DNA from: a virus
Virus record (IMG/VR): IMGVR_UViG_3300049830_000074
Location: 1 to 46,836 of that record
DNA: 46,836 bases
Strand: one strand, 5' to 3'
Positions 15,187 to 24,800 of this stretch are shown here, one piece after another. Every line of letters begins with the position of its first letter. Position 1 is the stretch's first letter. The notes under the pieces were generated by a model that ran no database searches, was not told where the DNA came from, and saw only the letters and a program-made list of their open reading frames with translations. The translations under genes were made by a program, and so were the position numbers.

Positions 15187-16838
15187 TATGAGTTTACTCC
15201 ATCATCGTTTTCCGCCACCACTCGTCGTATCACAGAAATCATCTGGTCGCCTATCCCTTTGGCAATACCCTGCGCGTCCGTCGCTTGAGTGTTCACTTCA
15301 ATTTTGTCAATCTTGACGCTGGTGGTTTTGCTTCCACCACCCATCGAATTAAATGGCGTGTCGTTCACTATATTGAGGGCGTTTTTAGCACGCTTCACCG
15401 CTTCTCCCATCGTATCAAGAGGTCGTTCAAAATTGGTGCTAAAATAAGACCCTTTCGCTCCTGCGCCTGATAGACTTTTGAAATGCGCATCATCAAATCC
15501 AATATCACCGTTTTTCATTTCCCAATCAGCCGCTTTTAATTGGTCGGCCAATCCTGCGGTTCTTACATCAATCCCTGTGTTCTTTAAGATGGCCAATACT
15601 CGTGGCAAATGCCATTGTGCGATACCATAAGCCTTACCGCCGTCCCCGCGCGTAAATGGGTTCATAGAACTTTCTTGCTGAAAATTCCCTATCATGGCGG
15701 CGGCTTCTTCTTTTGTGCGGCCCATGCCCATTAAAATTGACATCGCATCGCCACCGATGGGGCCGGACTTGCTGCCACTTCCAAATGGATTCAAACCATG
15801 ATTATCTAAGAAATCAGCAGTTTGTTGATGACGGAAAATACTTAATCCCGCAATGACGGCTCCTGTTATTAATCCACCTATTGTTAAGGCCCCTGCACCA
15901 GCCGCGCCAGCTATCGCACCGCCAGCCGTTCCGGTCACCACATCAAAACCAACCGCACCCGCTGCGGTAGATGCACCAGCGCCCGGAACGGCTGCTTTGG
16001 CAACACCGAATAATTTTTTCAGCGCCCACAATGCGCCAACACCTTCCACCACTCCACCAGCCTGACTTGTCAACGCGCCAGTGACACCCGGCCCCAAAAA
16101 AGTGCTTAGACGGGTGAAGAAACTGTCGATTATTTCTTTATAATGTGAAAGCGTTGATTCTGCTTCTCTAGCAGCGTCGGCATCGTTGTAATCGAACTTA
16201 ACATTTTTGTTTGATTGACCGATTTGCTTGTTCCATTCATTATCGTCAAGCAGCATATTGCGCGTGCCTGAATCGCTAACATAGCTGAATCGGTTGAGGT
16301 AATTTCTTTTATCATCTGCGGCGTTTGGCCCAGTGAATTGCTTTAATTGCGCGCGCACGCTTTCGAGATATTTGACATAGTCAGGATTGCGAATACCGCG
16401 CGAACGAGCATCCGTAGCAAACCGCCCCGCGTCGCCTAAATACCCTTCTTTCGTGCCGCCAGCGGCTTCTGCGGCCGAACTATACACTTTCAAATCACGC
16501 ACATTTTGTTGCAGCAATTTGCTTTGAACAGCCAAGTTCGAATTGAAACTATTTGCGTTCCCAATACCAGCACGCACCGCCGCAAAGCCCACCAAAGCAG
16601 CAGTGGCCGAGCCAATACTATCAACGAATTTTGCTGTTTCTTTTTGTGATTCAGCAACGGTTTGGGTGAGTTCTTTGTGCTGCGCGATGGCTTCTTTTAG
16701 GTCTTTTTTCTCTTGCTCCGAACGCTTTTTGCCCTTGTCCTTGAGCGCGTCGATTTGCTTTTCGAGTTTGGCAATTTCAGCCGTCGCTTGCGGCGCATCC
16801 GATTTGAACAGGAGATAAAATGTATCGAGAACCGTCAC
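15186..16838 (-). CDS. Tail tape measure protein with lysozyme-like domain
   Basis: A 550-aa tape measure starting at GTG 16838 with GGGGTG upstream; the start overlaps the TAG stop of the frameshifted chaperone extension. Residues ~15-75 form a coiled coil, ~255-335 are hydrophobic and Gly/Ala-rich, and ~365-460 match the phage tail-tip lysozyme domain (NFQQESSMNPF with Glu389, then YGIAQWH). It sets the tail length and probably locally opens peptidoglycan. Its short length predicts a short tail, roughly 80 nm at 0.15 nm per residue. Confidence 0.92.
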   Translation of the reverse strand: MTVLDTFYLLFKSDAPQATAEIAKLEKQIDALKDKGKKRSEQEKKDLKEAIAQHKELTQTVAESQKETAKFVDSIGSATAALVGFAAVRAGIGNANSFNSNLAVQSKLLQQNVRDLKVYSSAAEAAGGTKEGYLGDAGRFATDARSRGIRNPDYVKYLESVRAQLKQFTGPNAADDKRNYLNRFSYVSDSGTRNMLLDDNEWNKQIGQSNKNVKFDYNDADAAREAESTLSHYKEIIDSFFTRLSTFLGPGVTGALTSQAGGVVEGVGALWALKKLFGVAKAAVPGAGASTAAGAVGFDVVTGTAGGAIAGAAGAGALTIGGLITGAVIAGLSIFRHQQTADFLDNHGLNPFGSGSKSGPIGGDAMSILMGMGRTKEEAAAMIGNFQQESSMNPFTRGDGGKAYGIAQWHLPRVLAILKNTGIDVRTAGLADQLKAADWEMKNGDIGFDDAHFKSLSGAGAKGSYFSTNFERPLDTMGEAVKRAKNALNIVNDTPFNSMGGGSKTTSVKIDKIEVNTQATDAQGIAKGIGDQMISVIRRVVAENDDGVNS

Positions 16839-17086
16839 TATTCACCCCTTTTGCTTTTCGCATATTCCGCCGCCAGATAATCATTATAACGCGGGATTAC
16901 GATGGTTTCCCACAGCAAAAAAGCGTCCTCTAAGGTGTAAATGGTTCTGAGTTCGTGGAGAGTGGCTTTTCCGCTGGCGATGATGGTTCCGATGAGTTGG
17001 TCAACATTTCGGAAATCTTCGCTAGGACTATTTGAGCGACATCGTCGAAGAAATTCGAGAGTCGCCCGTCCCGAAAAAAACGGCAA
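16838..17086 (-). CDS. Tail assembly chaperone, frameshift extension (gpT-like part)
   Basis: This frame lies at -1 relative to the chaperone gene at 16930-17394 and overlaps its 3' half. It is most likely expressed only as the C-terminal part of a -1 frameshift product: after T TTT TTT (17080-17074) the ribosome continues as SGRATLEFLRRC. The fused protein would be about 185 aa (107 + 78). The extension contains the ATLHELRTIYTLEDAFLLWE helical segment and ends at TAG 16838-16840, overlapping the tape measure start. The apparent ATG at 17086 is probably not used. Confidence 0.85.
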   Translation of the reverse strand: MPFFSGRATLEFLRRCRSNSPSEDFRNVDQLIGTIIASGKATLHELRTIYTLEDAFLLWETIVIPRYNDYLAAEYAKSKRGE

Positions 17087-17394
17087 TTATATTTCATCAT
17101 CTCCTTTTCAATCGTGAAAAGGGTTTCCCAATCACCCACATGGTTGTTCACAAGTGCTTTGGTGGTGAGGCGAATCGGATTGCCGCCTTCAACAGGCACG
17201 GCCACATACGCCATCAACCGAAACATCGTTTCTTCATTCAGCTTGTAATCGCCTACCTTTGGCAAGCCGGACATGGGGTATTGAAACACAATCTCGCGGC
17301 CTTCGACCGCATCGAATTTGGATAGGATGAAGGTTCTTGTTTTGCCGTCTTCCCCTTCAACCACTAATTCTTTGGGTTGCAGCAATTCAGCCAT
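16930..17394 (-). CDS. Tail assembly chaperone (gpG-like)
   Basis: A 154-aa protein encoded between the tail tube and tape measure genes, the standard place for tail chaperones. It has FILSKFDAVEGREIVFQYP, RLMAYVAVPVEGG and a helical TLFTIEKEMMKYNCRFF segment, as in tail assembly chaperones of small myoviruses. Most ribosomes would finish this frame; a minority slip at codon 107 to give the longer product. Both proteins coat the tape measure during tail assembly and are absent from virions in known systems. Confidence 0.88.
   Translation of the reverse strand: MAELLQPKELVVEGEDGKTRTFILSKFDAVEGREIVFQYPMSGLPKVGDYKLNEETMFRLMAYVAVPVEGGNPIRLTTKALVNNHVGDWETLFTIEKEMMKYNCRFFRDGRLSNFFDDVAQIVLAKISEMLTNSSEPSSPAEKPLSTNSEPFTP
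17074..17080 (-). promoter_or_regulatory. -1 ribosomal frameshift site T TTT TTT
   Basis: On the minus strand the zero-frame codons are CGT TTT TTT CGG, which gives the heptamer T TTT TTT (17080 to 17074). Slipping back one base continues as TCG GGA CGG in the frame of 16838-17086. The arrangement (two overlapping frames between tube and tape measure genes) is the classic tail-chaperone frameshift. Confidence 0.88.
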
Positions 17395-17396
17395 GA

Positions 17397-17843
17397 CTAC
17401 GCCCCGATTTTGGTTTCAAACGAGAAGGCATAAGGTTTCGTCTTCAAACGGCCCGCGCTCGAAATGCTCTTGCTGAACATTGCGTCCGTGATGATGCCGC
17501 CCGTGTAAGTGGTGGTCGTACCATCAGGATAAACAACGGTGAGCGTGATGGAATCATAAGCCGAAACTTTGCCTTGCCCAACGCGGTTCGCGTCAGCGAG
17601 GATGCCAAGGTTCACGTCATCATCCGAACCGGGAACCACGTTCAACACGACGGGCAATGCCACCGCGCGCGCCCAGCGTAACAAATCGCCGTTCAACCCC
17701 ATTGCGGTGTCGGCAATTTTCACCGAACCGAAATCAACTGGGTCTGAATCATCCGCAAATTGCGTGATGGTAATGCCCACTGGAAAAGTGGTGCTTGCAA
17801 CCAAATTGACGACAACGCCAAATCCCGAAATATTTTGTGTCAT
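17397..17843 (-). CDS. Tail tube protein
   Basis: A 148-aa beta-rich protein directly downstream of the sheath gene. It contains a FPVGITITQFADDSDPVD motif near the N-terminus and a C-terminal VVYPDGTTTTYTGGIITD strand pair, as in tube proteins of Obolenskvirus/Pam3-like phages. It forms the hexameric inner tube. The RBS AGGAAGGA precedes ATG 17843. Confidence 0.9.
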   Translation of the reverse strand: MTQNISGFGVVVNLVASTTFPVGITITQFADDSDPVDFGSVKIADTAMGLNGDLLRWARAVALPVVLNVVPGSDDDVNLGILADANRVGQGKVSAYDSITLTVVYPDGTTTTYTGGIITDAMFSKSISSAGRLKTKPYAFSFETKIGA

Positions 17844-17857
17844 AAGTTAAATCCTTC

Positions 17858-19357
17858 CTAGATGAGAATGTCGCGACCTTCAACAAGACGAATCACATCG
17901 TCTTTCGAATAAACGAGGGTGTAGACGGCCTTGTATTTTGTCACGCTGTCTTCGGTGTAAGGAACAATCACCACGTCGAGCCAATAGCCGATGCTTTGCA
18001 CTTGATACCACGCTTTCGGGTCGCCCGTTTGTTCGGTGATGTAGAGCCGTTGCGTTTGGGTAAGTGGCTTACCGGGTGAAATCGTGCCGTTGAAAAGGGC
18101 TTGGTCAACTACGCCTTGCAGCACTGAGAGGATTTGCGCGCGGCCTTTCGAATTCGCCGGAAGCTGTGCAAGCGCCAACAGAATCGTCATGATGGCCGCG
18201 CCCGCAGCGTCCTTGAACCATTGCTCGTTCGCGTAGGTGTTCTGGTCAGCAGGGTCAACAGGCAAGCCCTGCATCACGCCCTTTTGATAGAATTGCAAAA
18301 GCTGCCCAGCGGTTTGTGTTTGGCCATAGAAGTTGATACGAAGCCCAACATAATGGTCGTAATCCGCGTCAGTCGTCACCGATGGGGTGAGGTTGAAGAT
18401 TTGGAATTCATAGTTTTGCACGCTGTTGCGCGCGGTGTAATCCGTGGCCGCGAGAATCATCATCGGGGCCATTTCGGGATATTCACCATCCGTCAGTGAA
18501 AGCGTGATGCTCACGCCGCCAATGTCTGCCAAAGCCGCTGCCAGCGTTTCATCCGTGGACGCATTACAAGTGACCGAATACATGAATTTGTTGTTCTGCG
18601 TCAGGTTCCACGTCGCTGCGGCAACGATTTGGGCTTGGTCGAGTGCTGGCATGAACAAGAAGCTGCCAAAATTGTCGCTCGCATCCGCCGATTGTGTCAG
18701 CACATCGCTAATGCTTTGTGCCAATGCACCATCGGAGAAAATCGCATTGCTTGCGAGCCAGCCGAGTTGCCCTGCAATATCATTGCCGCCTGTCCCCGCA
18801 GTGACCGAAATCGTAGCAATGCCGGTAACACCACCAACGAAATCAAAGCACGAACGCACCGAATCATAGGTAACGGTTGCCGCCGTCCACATTGCGCCGC
18901 TTTGCGTGCGGATTTTTGCTTGAATGATTGCCGCCACCGCCGCAAGGTTTGCTGCCGCAGTGAAATCCATCGCGGTCAATGAATGGCTGGTTCCGGCGAG
19001 TGCAAGGGTGAAAGCCCCTGCGCTGATAGCGTTCCATGTTGCAATGGATTGTGAACCGGGCGCACCGAAAATTTCAGGGGCAGAAGCCGCTTCATTCCAA
19101 CGTGCGAATGAAATCCCTTGCGGGCGCGTAATGTCTTTGCTCACCCAGCCAAAATAAAACGCCGCGCGCGCGTATTCTTCCGAAGAAGTCCCGAAATAAT
19201 CACCCACATCCGATGCGGAAGTGAATTCAAGGAAACTACCAGTTGGGAGCAATGCGTTCGTGGTAAACAAACGTGCGATGAGCGCGCGCGTCGATACCGA
19301 AGTCGCTGCACCCACACCGGACGTAATATTCACATATTTATTTTGCGAAATAGCCAT
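17858..19357 (-). CDS. Contractile tail sheath protein (DUF3383)
   Basis: A 499-aa protein of the DUF3383 sheath family. Markers include the N-terminal SRALIARLFTTNALLPTG, a VGDYFGTSSEEYARAAFYFG block and the C-terminal DVVIVPYTEDSVTKYKAVYT domain. It polymerises around the tube and contracts to drive the spike. Length is typical for this family. Confidence 0.95.
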   Translation of the reverse strand: MAISQNKYVNITSGVGAATSVSTRALIARLFTTNALLPTGSFLEFTSASDVGDYFGTSSEEYARAAFYFGWVSKDITRPQGISFARWNEAASAPEIFGAPGSQSIATWNAISAGAFTLALAGTSHSLTAMDFTAAANLAAVAAIIQAKIRTQSGAMWTAATVTYDSVRSCFDFVGGVTGIATISVTAGTGGNDIAGQLGWLASNAIFSDGALAQSISDVLTQSADASDNFGSFLFMPALDQAQIVAAATWNLTQNNKFMYSVTCNASTDETLAAALADIGGVSITLSLTDGEYPEMAPMMILAATDYTARNSVQNYEFQIFNLTPSVTTDADYDHYVGLRINFYGQTQTAGQLLQFYQKGVMQGLPVDPADQNTYANEQWFKDAAGAAIMTILLALAQLPANSKGRAQILSVLQGVVDQALFNGTISPGKPLTQTQRLYITEQTGDPKAWYQVQSIGYWLDVVIVPYTEDSVTKYKAVYTLVYSKDDVIRLVEGRDILI

Positions 19358-19366
19358 TCGATTCTC

Positions 19367-19906
19367 CTACACTTCAAAGATTTGGAATTCGGTTGATTGT
19401 AACACAGGAACTTCACTCGCTACAACTTGCTTGTGAGTGATGACGAAATCGAAGCTGGGCGAGGCTTCGAACCTATCTCGGTCGTCCTGAAAATAGGGGT
19501 TTCGAATATCCGTAACGCGCTCAATACCCCAACCCAAGTCACGCAAGGTAGCAATGCACGTATCGTTTTGCATGATATAGGCCGCATAATTTATTAAATC
19601 CCCAGCGGTGAGTTGGTCAGTAGCGGTGGGGTCTTGGGTGGCAAGTCCGGTGAGTTGGAAAGTCGATTCATATTGTTGCAACTCGGTATGACGCATCACG
19701 GCATCATCCACATCCCATTCGTCGCTTCGCTGTGGGCTTCCAAAACGATGATTTGTCACCAGCGCCATAAAAACAGTTTGTGTCGATGGAACGCCTTGCT
19801 GTGTTGGCTGGTTGGCTTGTTTCACGCCAATTTCAATATCGAGCGCAGCAAACCCCGCCAGCAAGATGCTACGGATTGTCCCGAATAACTCTTTTTCCGT
19901 TGCCAC
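19367..19906 (-). CDS. Neck/tail terminator protein (LIC_12616-like)
   Basis: A 179-aa protein starting at GTG 19906 (AGGATG upstream, no in-frame ATG nearby). It carries the neck-terminator pattern: FGTIRSILLAGF near the N-terminus, QTVFMALVTNHRFGSP, the YESTFQLTGLA strand and a C-terminal DRFEASPSFDFVITHKQV. Its position just before the sheath gene fits a protein that caps the tail and joins it to the head. Confidence 0.82.
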   Translation of the reverse strand: MATEKELFGTIRSILLAGFAALDIEIGVKQANQPTQQGVPSTQTVFMALVTNHRFGSPQRSDEWDVDDAVMRHTELQQYESTFQLTGLATQDPTATDQLTAGDLINYAAYIMQNDTCIATLRDLGWGIERVTDIRNPYFQDDRDRFEASPSFDFVITHKQVVASEVPVLQSTEFQIFEV

Positions 19907-19917
19907 TTCAATTCATC

Positions 19918-20157
19918 CTAACTGTTTAGCAAGTCGATTTGTTTCTGCTTATCTTGTTTGCGAGCCGTATTCACCGCAAGGTCAACTGTTAATTGTGGGA
20001 GCATTTTGGCTTTATAGGCTGCGATTTCTGCCCGTGCGAAAACGTCATCCGCGCCTACCGAATCAAGATAAGTGTCGGCATCATCAGCACTCAGGCCCGA
20101 TGTATTCGCCTTTGTAACCCTGCGAAGTTGTTTCTTTTCGATTGCTGTAAGTGCCAT
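19918..20157 (-). CDS. Small hypothetical protein, 79 aa
   Basis: Highly charged and helical, with EKKQLRRVTKAN near the N-terminus and ARKQDKQKQIDLL at the C-terminus. No family is recognised. It lies between a hairpin (20181-20204) after the virion-type gene 20210-20836 and the neck terminator, so a small structural or assembly role is possible. Confidence 0.65.
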   Translation of the reverse strand: MALTAIEKKQLRRVTKANTSGLSADDADTYLDSVGADDVFARAEIAAYKAKMLPQLTVDLAVNTARKQDKQKQIDLLNS

Positions 20158-20180
20158 ATATTTATGCTTTCATGATAGAA

Positions 20181-20204
20181 GGGAGGGGCTTTTATACCCC
20201 TCCC
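20181..20204 (-). terminator. GC-rich hairpin after gene 20210-20836, partial terminator
   Basis: An 8-bp perfect stem, GGGAGGGG (20181-20188) and CCCCTCCC (20197-20204), loop of eight bases. On the minus strand it is followed by TTCTATC, a weak U-rich tract. It could reduce readthrough from an abundantly transcribed structural gene into the neck/tail genes, or protect the upstream message from 3' decay. Confidence 0.55.
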
Positions 20205-20209
20205 GTTAA

Positions 20210-20836
20210 TTATACTGGTACTTCTTCCCAGATGAAGCTGGCGTTCACTGCCGCTGCAGCTGATGCCGCACCGAGAGCCGTCAAAGCAACATACCCCTGA
20301 GGAGGAATAATAAGCGAGCCCTCAAGGTCAATAACAAGCTGGTCGATACCCACTGTGTTGATTGCAGCAGTGTTGTGCGCGAGCAACAGCTGAGTCGCGG
20401 GAGCAACCGTGAAGGTTCCTGCGTTCATTGCGGTAGCCTGTGGGGCCGCACCACCAAGGAACAGCGAACCAACTTTAGTTGCTGCGGTTTGCGAGGTTGG
20501 CGCAGCCGATTGAGCAGTACCAGTGCCGAGCCCGATACCGGTCATCGTCGCAGAGGTGACAATAACCGCCAACGAGATTTTAGTAAGGACAAGGTTCACG
20601 GTGGTAGAACCATTCCAGAGCGCGAGGCCCGTCATAGCAGTACCAGCTGCTGCCAAGGTTTGTGCTGCAGCATAAGCTGAGAACAAGTTGCGGCGGTAGC
20701 ATTGCTCGTAGTAACGACCATGCAGTTCCGAAACGATGGTTTCACCGAGGTTACCACCACGAGCGATAACCTGTGCTGAGGGGGACAGCGAGGCAGTTGT
20801 TGCCTGTGGTCCGGTTTGAATTACGTTAGTAGCCAT
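20210..20836 (-). CDS. Putative virion protein, 208 aa
   Basis: A Gly/Ala/Thr-rich protein with little charge, typical of virion beta-structured proteins. Motifs: LHGRYYEQCYRRNLFSAYAA (residues ~38-57) and SLIIPPQGYVALTALGAASA in the C-terminal part, a pattern found in phage or virus surface proteins of marine and soil metagenomes. It has its own strong RBS (AAGGAG) and a 3' hairpin, suggesting high expression. The exact role (decoration, fibre base or whisker) is not visible. Confidence 0.68.
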   Translation of the reverse strand: MATNVIQTGPQATTASLSPSAQVIARGGNLGETIVSELHGRYYEQCYRRNLFSAYAAAQTLAAAGTAMTGLALWNGSTTVNLVLTKISLAVIVTSATMTGIGLGTGTAQSAAPTSQTAATKVGSLFLGGAAPQATAMNAGTFTVAPATQLLLAHNTAAINTVGIDQLVIDLEGSLIIPPQGYVALTALGAASAAAAVNASFIWEEVPV

Positions 20837-20853
20837 ATTAAAGTCTCCTTAGT

Positions 20854-21846
20854 TTAGTTGATGAGGGTTAGCGTCGGGTCGTCTCTTAGTTTGGTAGGGT
20901 CGTCCGACTGCTGACCTGTCCCAAAGTTAAACTCGTGTCGTTGATAGTTAGCGACTCTAGCTTCAATTAGTAGTTGTTGTAGTAATTCTATAACCAATGA
21001 ACCATCCAGTATTGTCTGGTCTTGGGTAGCTAGTGCTGCAATATTCTGCGGCGATTGCGCTGCACCTAAGTTACCAGCAGAAACAGAAGCGGAAACAGCG
21101 ACGCGGCCTGTTGTATCCGTCAGCACTCTGCGTGTTAGGCCGCCTGTGTCAATCCCTCCAACCAGCACAGGGTTCGCAGTAGGAGCCACACCAGCCGCGA
21201 TGTTGCCACCAACTGCAGGCATACCAGCAACGCCTGCTGTTACGACTGCTGTACCACCGTAAGAAACGAGGTTAAATCCTTGCTGGGTTTGATACGCACC
21301 ATCGAAAGCCTTGCTTCTCAGATAGAGCGTTGCTGTGCCTGCCGTGGTGATAGTGAATTTGAGATACCTACCAACGCACGGGGCTGTGTAGTTAGTGTTT
21401 GCTGCGAAGGCAGTGACAGGCGTACCAATCACCACAGGATAAATAGATAGCGCACTGAAGGTAATTAAATCGTTCGAGGCGAATACGTTCGCCACCATTG
21501 CTTGCGACGTTATGGTGAACGAGGAATATCCTTGCGTATCAACAATTAGCGTTTGGCTAGCACCCCCCGATAGCGTAATCACCTGTGGACAATCACTCGG
21601 AATAGCTGCGCCAAGAAGGTCGGCCTTAGGGCGGTTGATGACGTTTACGTTAAGATTAACACCAGAGGAAGGGTCGGCAGCAGCCTCAAGCAGATTAACC
21701 CCCGCGAAGTCACCAGTAGGGTCACCAGTTATAACCACGAAATCAGGTGCTTCACTAGTACTGAAAGGCGTCTGGTCACTGGCTATAGTTACTGGCGAGC
21801 TATTCGCCATTGTGGTTTGGCCTATTGTTGTAGGGTTGTAAGCCAT
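20854..21846 (-). CDS. Putative virion protein, 330 aa
   Basis: It begins with MANSSPVTIASDQTPF, an N-terminal signature seen in virion-associated proteins from many uncultured phages, followed by a beta-sandwich-like region (VDTQGYSSFTITSQAM, VGRYLKFTITTAGTATLYLR) resembling a carbohydrate-binding or decoration domain. The C-terminal 60 residues form a helix (DGSLVIELLQQLLIEARVANY). It overlaps the start of the large fibre gene by one base, so the two are probably parts of the same appendage. Confidence 0.68.
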   Translation of the reverse strand: MAYNPTTIGQTTMANSSPVTIASDQTPFSTSEAPDFVVITGDPTGDFAGVNLLEAAADPSSGVNLNVNVINRPKADLLGAAIPSDCPQVITLSGGASQTLIVDTQGYSSFTITSQAMVANVFASNDLITFSALSIYPVVIGTPVTAFAANTNYTAPCVGRYLKFTITTAGTATLYLRSKAFDGAYQTQQGFNLVSYGGTAVVTAGVAGMPAVGGNIAAGVAPTANPVLVGGIDTGGLTRRVLTDTTGRVAVSASVSAGNLGAAQSPQNIAALATQDQTILDGSLVIELLQQLLIEARVANYQRHEFNFGTGQQSDDPTKLRDDPTLTLIN

Positions 21847-24800
21847 TAGACTATCCTCCAGTTTGTTCCATCAGAGATAATATCGAGCGATGCGTTAGTA
21901 ACAGTTATCTTGGGATTCACAGTACCATCAACTGTGCCAACGATTGTTATAACCCCAGCTCCTGTGTTTTTCACAGTATAGCAATTAGTGTTAGCAACAG
22001 CACTAGGTAGTGTTAAATTCATAGTGCTTGAACAGAAATAGATATAGTCTGTTGTTGCTGCGCTTCCTGCTGTGGTATTGGCGGAAACAGAGTTGATACT
22101 GCGAGAGATACCACCTGAACCGGATACCGTCGTCCATGTAGGCGCAGCACCAGCACCAGCAGAAGTGAGTACCTGTCCGGATGTACCAGCACCCGTAGCA
22201 TTTAGGTCAATCGCCCCATCAATCCGTGCTGCGTAGTTTGTCGTAGCGCCCGTATTAGGTTTTGCCCATAGACCATAGCTGGTTGCTGTCCCTGTCCCAA
22301 CCGTGTTCGCGCCAAGGAATAGCGTCGTGGAGCGCGTTAGAGTAGCATTAGTTCCTGCGATGGGAGCACCATCAATGCGAAAGCCATAAGCATCGGTGAC
22401 AGTGCTCGCTGCTACATAGGCATGGGTGGAAGGACGGAAACGAATATCGGTTTGAGTGGTAACTGCGCCAGTATTGTGTGTTTTGACTTGAGCGAAGTTT
22501 GCATCAAAACTCATACAGTCGGTGGATGCATCTAGGTTACTGTCGGTAACGCCGTTGAAGGTGTAGGCTGTGTTAGATGTGAACCCACGGAAAGAATAAG
22601 TAAAGACAGCACCTGCACCCGTAACAAGTAGGGTTGTCCCTTGGATATACGTTCCAAAGCCATCCGTGTTATTCAATGCCAGAAAGCTGCCAGAGCCTTT
22701 ACTATTAATAACAAAATTTTCATTCGCGCCAGTGCTAATAGCGTTTATGAATACAGCACTACCCGCTGCCGCACTTTTGACCACAATACCAGTAGCTGAA
22801 GAAGCAATGCTTGCGTCCACCTGCAATGCTGAGTTCGTTGAGCCATTGGCACCAACTGCCAGAGCAGTTGCACTAGTCGAACTAATTATATGAATTTTAT
22901 TCGTTTTATCCCAAGTAAAGTTAGCATCTCCACCGAATGCACCACTATCATTATATTGTACGTTGGTGTTAGCACCTCCTGGAGTTCCGCCACCTCCTCC
23001 TGCAGCATTAAGTGTCGTTCCAGACATCGATAAGTTCGTGCCGAGCGTCAATTCAGTATATGCTACACCAGCACCAGTAGCACCCGAACCAAGAAGCTTA
23101 CTGTTCGCAGCAGCATTGGCAATCTTGGCGAGTGTAACAGCACTGTTTGCAATCGTTGCCGCGAATGAACCTGTGCCTGACCCCGTAACATCGCCCGTCA
23201 AAGTTATCGTTTGGTCACCTGTGTTTGTTCCCGAAATCGTTGCAGCACTTGAAACGGTGAGGTTCCCACTAAGTGATACCGTGCGAGCCGCATCATTCAA
23301 ATTCCATGTCAATGTGCGCCCAGCGGTCAGTGTGCCGTTGTGTGCTTGTGTCATATCGAAAGCACCCGTGCCAGCATTGCGGATAGCAAAACCCGTCAGA
23401 CCTGCAATCGTTCCACCTGTGATAGTCACTGAACTTGCGTTTTGGGTGGACATTGTGCCAAGGCCAGAAACATCCGTGTTTGCAATGGCGAGCAATGTTT
23501 TTGTCTGCGCGGCGGTGAGGTCAAGCGCATTGGCCGTGCCGCCCGTGTTGTTTCCTTTGATGGTGAGCGTCGCCATTTGTGCAAGCTGGCTGTTAGCCAC
23601 CTTGTTGGCACCAATGGTAGTAGCGAATGAGCCAGTTCCTGAGCCTGTCACGTCCCCAGTGAGGGTGATGGTTTGGTCACCCGTATTCGCGCCAGAAACC
23701 GAAACTGCACCTGCGCCGATAGTGAGCACCGAAGTATTGGCCGCATTGCCGGTGAGCGTTACCGTGCCAGTGTTGACCGTCAAAGCAGTGGTGAGCGTAG
23801 CGTTCGTTACGGTCGCAGCATTGCCAGTGATGGAAGCTGTGATGGCATTGGTGACGGTTAAATCGACAAACCAACCCTTAACGATTCTCGTCCCAGTGTT
23901 TCCAATTATCCCGCTTGAGTCCGTCGCAAGAAGCGACGCAGCAGCGCCCGGAGCCGATGAGGATGTAATAGCATGAGTGTGGGCAGTGGCATTGCTGTTG
24001 CTTGAAGATACCGTAAGAGTGCCGGGTGTAGCCAGCGTCGCAATGCCAGTGCTCGCCAGAGTAAACGCACCCGAAACTGAAACAGGCGCATAAGCTGTCC
24101 CACCAGCGTTGCCCACGAGAATTTGGCCCGCGCTTGGGGCGGTGTTTGGCACGATAGCCGCTTTTGTTTGTGCGTCGTTCGTTACGCTGCCAAGCCCGAC
24201 TTGCGATGCAGTGTAATCGCCAGATTGAGCAGTGACCGCGCCCGTGCGGCCGAACACACTGGAAACACCAGTGACAAGAGCAGCCGTGTTACCGTTTAAT
24301 TTCTGAATTGCTTGTAAAATGGTATCTGTCGCCGCAACTGTCCCTGCGCCAGAAACATAACCTGTAAGCACCTTGCCGATGACCGCCGAATTGGTGAGCG
24401 TCATCGCATTGCCGACGCTTGTGGCTTCACCTGTCATGTTGGCGTTGGTGGTGACGGTGGCCGCGTTGCCGCTGATATTGATGCCCGCTGTACCCGCGCT
24501 GATGTTCGCTGCCGTGATGTTTGTCAGGTTCGCACCCGATACTGCGCCGAACAATCCTGACCATGTGCCTGTCGTAATTGTGCCGAGCGTAGTGATGGAA
24601 GTTTGCCCGACATACGAGGACGAAATATCAATCTGCGGTGTCGAGCCGCCCGTCGAGGTGATGCGATTGGTCGTGCCAGTGACCGCGGTAACATACGAGC
24701 CTAAATCATGTGCAATCAAATTCCAATTCGCCGCTGTTTGTCCGGGCGTGTCTATCAATGCAATAATCAAATCTCCGGGCGTGACCGCAACGCCACCAAG

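Noticed and set aside
15853-19436. Several + strand frames opposite the tape measure, tube and sheath genes
   Set aside because: They have low-complexity or irregular composition and lie opposite clearly recognised structural genes.
22963-23976. A 337-aa open frame on the + strand opposite the giant fibre gene
   Set aside because: It is an antisense shadow of Gly/Thr/Ala-rich fibre repeats; it is dominated by Val, Ala and Pro with no domain pattern and no ribosome site.
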